From: JANSYL01 sp965229695
Lineage (GTDB): Bacteria; Pseudomonadota; Alphaproteobacteria; Rhodobacterales; Rhodobacteraceae
Assembly: GCA_965229695.1 (NCBI GenBank)
Contig: OZ245921.1
Coordinates: 124,001-188,000, forward strand
Reading direction: 5' to 3'
DNA length: 64,000 bases
Shown here: piece by piece, positions 60,375 to 64,000 of the stretch
How the letters are laid out: each line of letters begins with the position of its first letter
How positions within the stretch are numbered: the first letter of the stretch is position 1
Made by a program: the position numbers and the translations under genes
Notes under the pieces: generated by a model
The model's database searches: none
Told to the model about the DNA's origin: nothing
What the model saw: only the letters and a program-made list of their open reading frames with translations

Positions 60375-61553
60375 ATGGGTGCATTGGCCGGGCTGAAAGT
60401 CTTGGATCTAAGCCGGATCCTGGCCGGCCCCACCTGCACCCAGCTTTTGGGCGATCTGGGGGCAGAGGTTATCAAGATCGAAAACCCCAAAACCGGCGGG
60501 GATGACACCCGCGCCTGGGGGCCGCCCTATGCGATGGGTGCCGATGGTCAGCCCACGGACCTGTCGGCTTATTTCATGTCAGCCAACCGAAACAAGCTTT
60601 CGGTCTCGGCCGATCTGGCCACCGAAGAGGGTCAGGCCCTGATCCGCGCCCTTGCGGCCGAGGCCGATGTGATCATTGAAAACTTCAAACCCGGAGGGCT
60701 GAAACGCTTCGGGCTTGATGCCGACAGCTTGCGGGCGGCACATCCGCATCTGGTCTATTGTTCGATCTCAGGCTTTGGGCAGACCGGGCCGAACCGCGAC
60801 AAGCCGGGCTATGATCTGATGGCCCAGGGCTATGGCGGGATCATGTCGCTGACCGGCGCCCCCGAGGGCGAACCGATGAAAGTGGGCGTGGGCATCGCGG
60901 ATGTTATGTGCGGGATGTATGCCTGCATCGGTATCCTGGCCGCCCTGCGCCACCGCGACCAAACAGGCGAAGGCCAGCATGTGGAATTGGGCCTGGTTGA
61001 TGCTCAGATCGCCTGGCTGATTAATGAGGGCGTGAATTTCCTGACCTCGGGCCAGGTGCCCGAGCGGCGCGGAAATGGGCACCCCAATATTGTGCCCTAT
61101 CAGGTTTTTGCGACCTCGGACGGCCATGTGATCGTCGCGGTGGGCAATGACAGCCAGTTCCAACGCTTCTGCGCCTTTTTGGGGGCCGATGACTTGCCCC
61201 AAGATGACCGCTTTGCCACCAACCCCGCGCGCATCACCCATCGCGCCGCGCTGATCCCGCTGTTGGAGCCCTTGCTGGCCGCACGCAGCTCGTCCGAGGT
61301 GGTCGCGGGGCTGGAGGCCGTGAAGGTGCCGGTCGGCCCGGTGCAAACCCTGGATCAGGTTTTTGCATCGGATCAGGCGGCAGCGCGTGAGATGAAAATC
61401 GACATGCCGCGCGCCGATGTCGCTGATGGCGCGGTCTCGCTCATCGGGAACCCGCTAAAGTTTTCGGCCACGCCTGTCACATATCGCCACGCGCCCCCGC
61501 GCTTTGGCCAAGATACCGAGATTATCCGCAAACGGCTGAAACCAAAGGCTTGA
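60375..61553 (+). CDS. CaiB/BaiF family (class III) CoA transferase
   Basis: A 392-aa type III CoA transferase moving CoA between acids. The N-terminal LKVLDLSRILAGPTCTQLLGDLGAEVIKIENP is typical, with the nucleophilic Asp in VELGLVDAQIAWL near residue 215 and GYDLMAQGYGGIMSLTG. The ATG follows AAGGAT. It forms an operon with the ThDP enzyme. The pair recalls formyl-CoA transferase / oxalyl-CoA decarboxylase logic, but neither protein shows clear oxalate-specific features, so the substrate is open. Confidence 0.83.
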   Translation: MGALAGLKVLDLSRILAGPTCTQLLGDLGAEVIKIENPKTGGDDTRAWGPPYAMGADGQPTDLSAYFMSANRNKLSVSADLATEEGQALIRALAAEADVIIENFKPGGLKRFGLDADSLRAAHPHLVYCSISGFGQTGPNRDKPGYDLMAQGYGGIMSLTGAPEGEPMKVGVGIADVMCGMYACIGILAALRHRDQTGEGQHVELGLVDAQIAWLINEGVNFLTSGQVPERRGNGHPNIVPYQVFATSDGHVIVAVGNDSQFQRFCAFLGADDLPQDDRFATNPARITHRAALIPLLEPLLAARSSSEVVAGLEAVKVPVGPVQTLDQVFASDQAAAREMKIDMPRADVADGAVSLIGNPLKFSATPVTYRHAPPRFGQDTEIIRKRLKPKA

Positions 61554-61696
61554 TCAGCGCCTTTCCGCGCACGTTTAGCGCGAGTTTTCGCAACATGCCT
61601 CACGTTCCCGTCAATCACTTCAGTGTGACGTGCGTGTGTTCCACCCGGCGCGTAAGCCGAAGTTGACAGGTGGAATTTGTGCATAAAGGCGCCCCG

Positions 61697-63070
61697 ATGA
61701 AAGAAGATGGTTTTGGTCAGGTCGTAACGCTACCGACCCAGGCAGCGGTTGATAGCTGGACGGCAACCCAAAAGGCGTTTTTGGCGCATTCCGCCGCAAC
61801 CCCGACCCATTTGGCTCAAGTGCTTGAGGCCGCCCCGCAATTTGCCCTGGGCCACGCCGTCAAAGGCATGTTCTGTGCGCTCTTGGGCCGTCGCGAGATG
61901 ATGACCTCGGCCGAAGAGGCACTGCGCAGCGCCAACACAGCCCTTGGCCTGGCCGGTGCGACCGCGCGCGAAAGCCTTTATGTCCAAGCACTTTCGGTTT
62001 GGTTGGAGGGGCGGCCCACAGCGGCCCGCACCATTTTCACCGAAATCATGGCCCAGCACCCGACCGATCCCTTGGCGATGAAGCTGGATCACGGGTTGCG
62101 CTTTGTCCTGGGCGACAACCTTGGAATGCGGCAATCACTTGAAACCGTGCTGCCCGCCTATGGCCCCGATCACCCGGCACGCGGCTATCTGCTTGGCTGT
62201 TACGCCTTTGCGCTTGAGGAAACCGGCGATTACGCAGCCGCCCGCAAGGCGGGCCGCGATGGGCTTTCGCTGGCCCCCGATGACGCTTGGGGCCTGCATG
62301 CGGTGGCCCATGTCCATGACATGACCGCCGATGCCGAAGGGGGCCTGGCCTGGCTTTCGGGCCGCGAGGCCGCCTGGGCCCATTGTAACAACTTCCGCTA
62401 TCACGTTTGGTGGCACAAAGCGCTGATGCATCTGGACCTGGGCCAGATCGAACCGGTCCTGTCGCTTTACGACACCGAGATCCGCCACGACAAAACCGAC
62501 GATTACCGCGACATCTCTAACGGGACCTCGCTGTTGATGCGACTGGAGTTGGAGGGCGTTGATGTCGGCGACCGTTGGGAGGAACTGGCCGATCTGAGCG
62601 CCAATCGCACCGAAGATGGATCGCTCATTTTTGCGGATATGCATTACATGCTGGCGTTGATGGGCGGGCGGCGTGAGACGGCGATGAAGCGTCTGATCGG
62701 ACGCGTGCATCGCGACGCCAAACGGTCGGAAACCGATATGGATGCGATGATGGCCAGCCCCGGCCTATCGGCGATGGCAGGCCTCGAAGCCTTTGGTGAG
62801 GGGCGTTATACCCAGGCGTTTTTGGCGCTTTCAACCGCCCATACCTCGATGCAACGCGCGGGCGGAAGTCACGCACAACGCGATGTTTTTGAGCGTTTGG
62901 CCATCGATGCAGGCATAAGATCGGGCTTTTTCGACCAGGCCGAGCGCCTTCTGGCCGAACGGCAAGCCCAACGGGCTGGCACACTTGACGGTTACGCTGC
63001 GGCGCGGCATTCCCTGATTGCCGAAGGGCGCGCCGCAGCGATGGAAGACACGCGTTTGCCTGCGGAATAA
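61697..63070 (+). CDS. Tetratricopeptide-repeat protein (TTC38-like)
   Basis: A 457-aa soluble helical-repeat protein without signal peptide. TPR-like units are visible from about residue 45 onward, such as PQFALGHAVKGMFCALLG, YLLGCYAFALEETGDYAAARKAG and DAWGLHAVAHVHDM, followed by HCNNFRYHVWWHKALMHLDLGQ. The overall order resembles the TTC38 family, which is widespread but unassigned. ATG 61697 follows AAAGG; GTG 61670 is possible. A TTGACA hexamer lies at 61663. The 143-bp gap after the CoA transferase suggests its own promoter. Confidence 0.75.
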   Translation: MKEDGFGQVVTLPTQAAVDSWTATQKAFLAHSAATPTHLAQVLEAAPQFALGHAVKGMFCALLGRREMMTSAEEALRSANTALGLAGATARESLYVQALSVWLEGRPTAARTIFTEIMAQHPTDPLAMKLDHGLRFVLGDNLGMRQSLETVLPAYGPDHPARGYLLGCYAFALEETGDYAAARKAGRDGLSLAPDDAWGLHAVAHVHDMTADAEGGLAWLSGREAAWAHCNNFRYHVWWHKALMHLDLGQIEPVLSLYDTEIRHDKTDDYRDISNGTSLLMRLELEGVDVGDRWEELADLSANRTEDGSLIFADMHYMLALMGGRRETAMKRLIGRVHRDAKRSETDMDAMMASPGLSAMAGLEAFGEGRYTQAFLALSTAHTSMQRAGGSHAQRDVFERLAIDAGIRSGFFDQAERLLAERQAQRAGTLDGYAAARHSLIAEGRAAAMEDTRLPAE

Positions 63071-63093
63071 GGCTGAGGGGAAGTTTAACCGGT

Positions 63094-64000
63094 ATGAGTG
63101 TGGCATCGACGAATGACCGCGATCTGGCCGCGCAGGCCAGCGCGCCAAGCCAGGCGGGTGCCACGCCCGTGGTGCGGGTGCGCGACCCGCGCTTGGATTT
63201 CTTCCGCGGCATCGCGATGATCATCATCTTGTTCGCGCACACGCCCGGCAATTTCTTCACCAGCTGGATACCCGCCCGTTGGGGGTTTTCCGATGCCACC
63301 GAGATGTTCGTTTTTTGCTCGGGCATGGCGTCGGCCATCGCCTTTGGCAACAGTTTTGACCGCGCGGGCTGGGCCATGGGCACCGCGCGCGTCAGCTATC
63401 GCGTCTGGCAGGTGTATTGGGCCCATTTGGGCATGTTCTTCATCATTGCCGCGATCCTGGCCGGCATCGACATGGCCGAGGTGTCAGAGACCGTTTATAT
63501 CGGCACGCTAAACCTGTGGCGCTTTTTCTCGGACCCCGGTCCGCAATTGGTGGGGCTGTTCACGCTCACCTATGTGCCGAATTATTTCGACATTCTGCCG
63601 ATGTATATGGTGATCCTAGCGATGATGCCGCTGGTCATGGCGCTGGCCAAGGTCGACCTGCGGCTGGTCGCGCTAGCCTCGGTCACGGTTTGGATTTTTG
63701 CACAACGGCGGTTGTTGGAAGAGTTCGGGCTGGGCCATCTGCACCTATCGCTCCCGGCCGAGCCTTGGTCGGACCGGCAGTGGTTCTTTAACCCCTTTGG
63801 CTGGCAACTGATCTTTTTCACCGGCTTTGCTTTCATGCGCGGTTGGATCCCTGCACCGCCCCTGAACAAATGGCTGATCATCGGCGCGCTCATAATCGTT
63901 CTGATCAACATCCCGCTCAGCAATATCGGCGTTCGCGCGATCAACCGCGAATGGTTCGGGCTGGCTTTTGAAGGCAACCCGATTGTCGATTGGCGCGTCG
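63094..64000 (+). CDS. opgC: OpgC-family membrane protein (partial)
   Basis: The first 302 codons of a multi-spanning membrane protein of the OpgC/acyltransferase-3-like family, which succinylates osmoregulated periplasmic glucans. The diagnostic start RDPRLDFFRGIAMIIILFAH is followed by FSDATEMFVFCSGMASAIAFG and several hydrophobic segments. The gene continues past the right edge. ATG 63094 follows GAGGGGAAG at some distance. It begins 23 bp after the TPR gene. Confidence 0.82.
   Translation, partial: MSVASTNDRDLAAQASAPSQAGATPVVRVRDPRLDFFRGIAMIIILFAHTPGNFFTSWIPARWGFSDATEMFVFCSGMASAIAFGNSFDRAGWAMGTARVSYRVWQVYWAHLGMFFIIAAILAGIDMAEVSETVYIGTLNLWRFFSDPGPQLVGLFTLTYVPNYFDILPMYMVILAMMPLVMALAKVDLRLVALASVTVWIFAQRRLLEEFGLGHLHLSLPAEPWSDRQWFFNPFGWQLIFFTGFAFMRGWIPAPPLNKWLIIGALIIVLINIPLSNIGVRAINREWFGLAFEGNPIVDWRV

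Noticed and set aside
1..64000. CRISPR arrays, transposases, integrases, phage genes, tRNA or rRNA
   Set aside because: Looked for repeats with regular spacing, transposase or integrase motifs and tRNA-like folds; none was convincing.

Overview
The window looks like a high-GC alphaproteobacterium of the Rhodobacteraceae, roseobacter type. This rests on its content: a phnGHIJKLN C-P lyase operon with DUF1045 and PhnM, a SoeABC-type sulfite dehydrogenase, an HpsN-like dehydrogenase, a CuyA-like cysteate lyase, a DMSP-lyase-like cupin, a BCCT carrier and UxuA/UxaC hexuronate genes. No rRNA, tRNA, CRISPR array, transposase or phage gene was seen. Both ends cut through genes (phnC on the left, opgC on the right).

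Layout. (1) 1-12 kb is phosphonate use: phnC-phnD (uptake), a divergent phnM-like gene plus a TIM-barrel protein, a second phnM, a DUF1045 2H phosphoesterase, the phnGHIJKLN operon on the minus strand, and the divergent regulator phnF. Pho-box-like 11-bp repeat arrays lie in the phnD/phnM-like promoter region. (2) 12-15 kb: L- and D-lactate dehydrogenases behind a perfect 9-bp-arm operator, ending in a strong hairpin shared with a converging bicupin gene. (3) 15-17.5 kb: bicupin plus an HpsN-like (sulfopropanediol) dehydrogenase. (4) 17.7-21.6 kb: a TroABCD-type Mn/Zn ABC importer whose one permease carries a C-terminal DtxR-like domain. (5) 21.8-34.1 kb: hexuronate locus, with a minus operon (three Gfo/Idh/MocA dehydrogenases, sugar ABC importer, uxuA) divergent from a plus operon (GntR regulator, uxaC, uxuB), and twin 14-bp operators between them.

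(6) 34.1-49.8 kb is the most unusual region. On the minus strand are a CMD-family protein, a BCCT carrier, an aldehyde dehydrogenase, a CntA-like Rieske oxygenase and an RpiR regulator. Divergent from these is one tightly overlapping nine-gene plus-strand operon: DMGDH-like flavoprotein, methyltransferase, MDR dehydrogenase, DddQ-like cupin, three tandem enolase-superfamily paralogues with a DUF1801 gene between them, and a class III aminotransferase. Uptake by BCCT, Rieske cleavage or demethylation, and folate-linked demethylation together suggest catabolism of a quaternary ammonium or sulfonium betaine that needs epimerase/dehydratase steps. I cannot name the substrate.

(7) 49.8-56.9 kb: an Asp/Glu-type racemase overlaps a CuyA-like L-cysteate sulfo-lyase, and soeABC is divergent. 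This reads as a cysteate to sulfite to sulfate module in which the racemase may be a cysteate racemase. A FAH-family hydrolase follows soeC. (8) 56.9-64 kb: pobA, a secreted DUF302 protein, a ThDP enzyme with a CaiB-type CoA transferase, a TTC38-like TPR protein, and the start of opgC.

A 22-bp motif (CTTCATCTTTCCCAAAATAC and variants) recurs in four gene gaps and is not explained by any gene.
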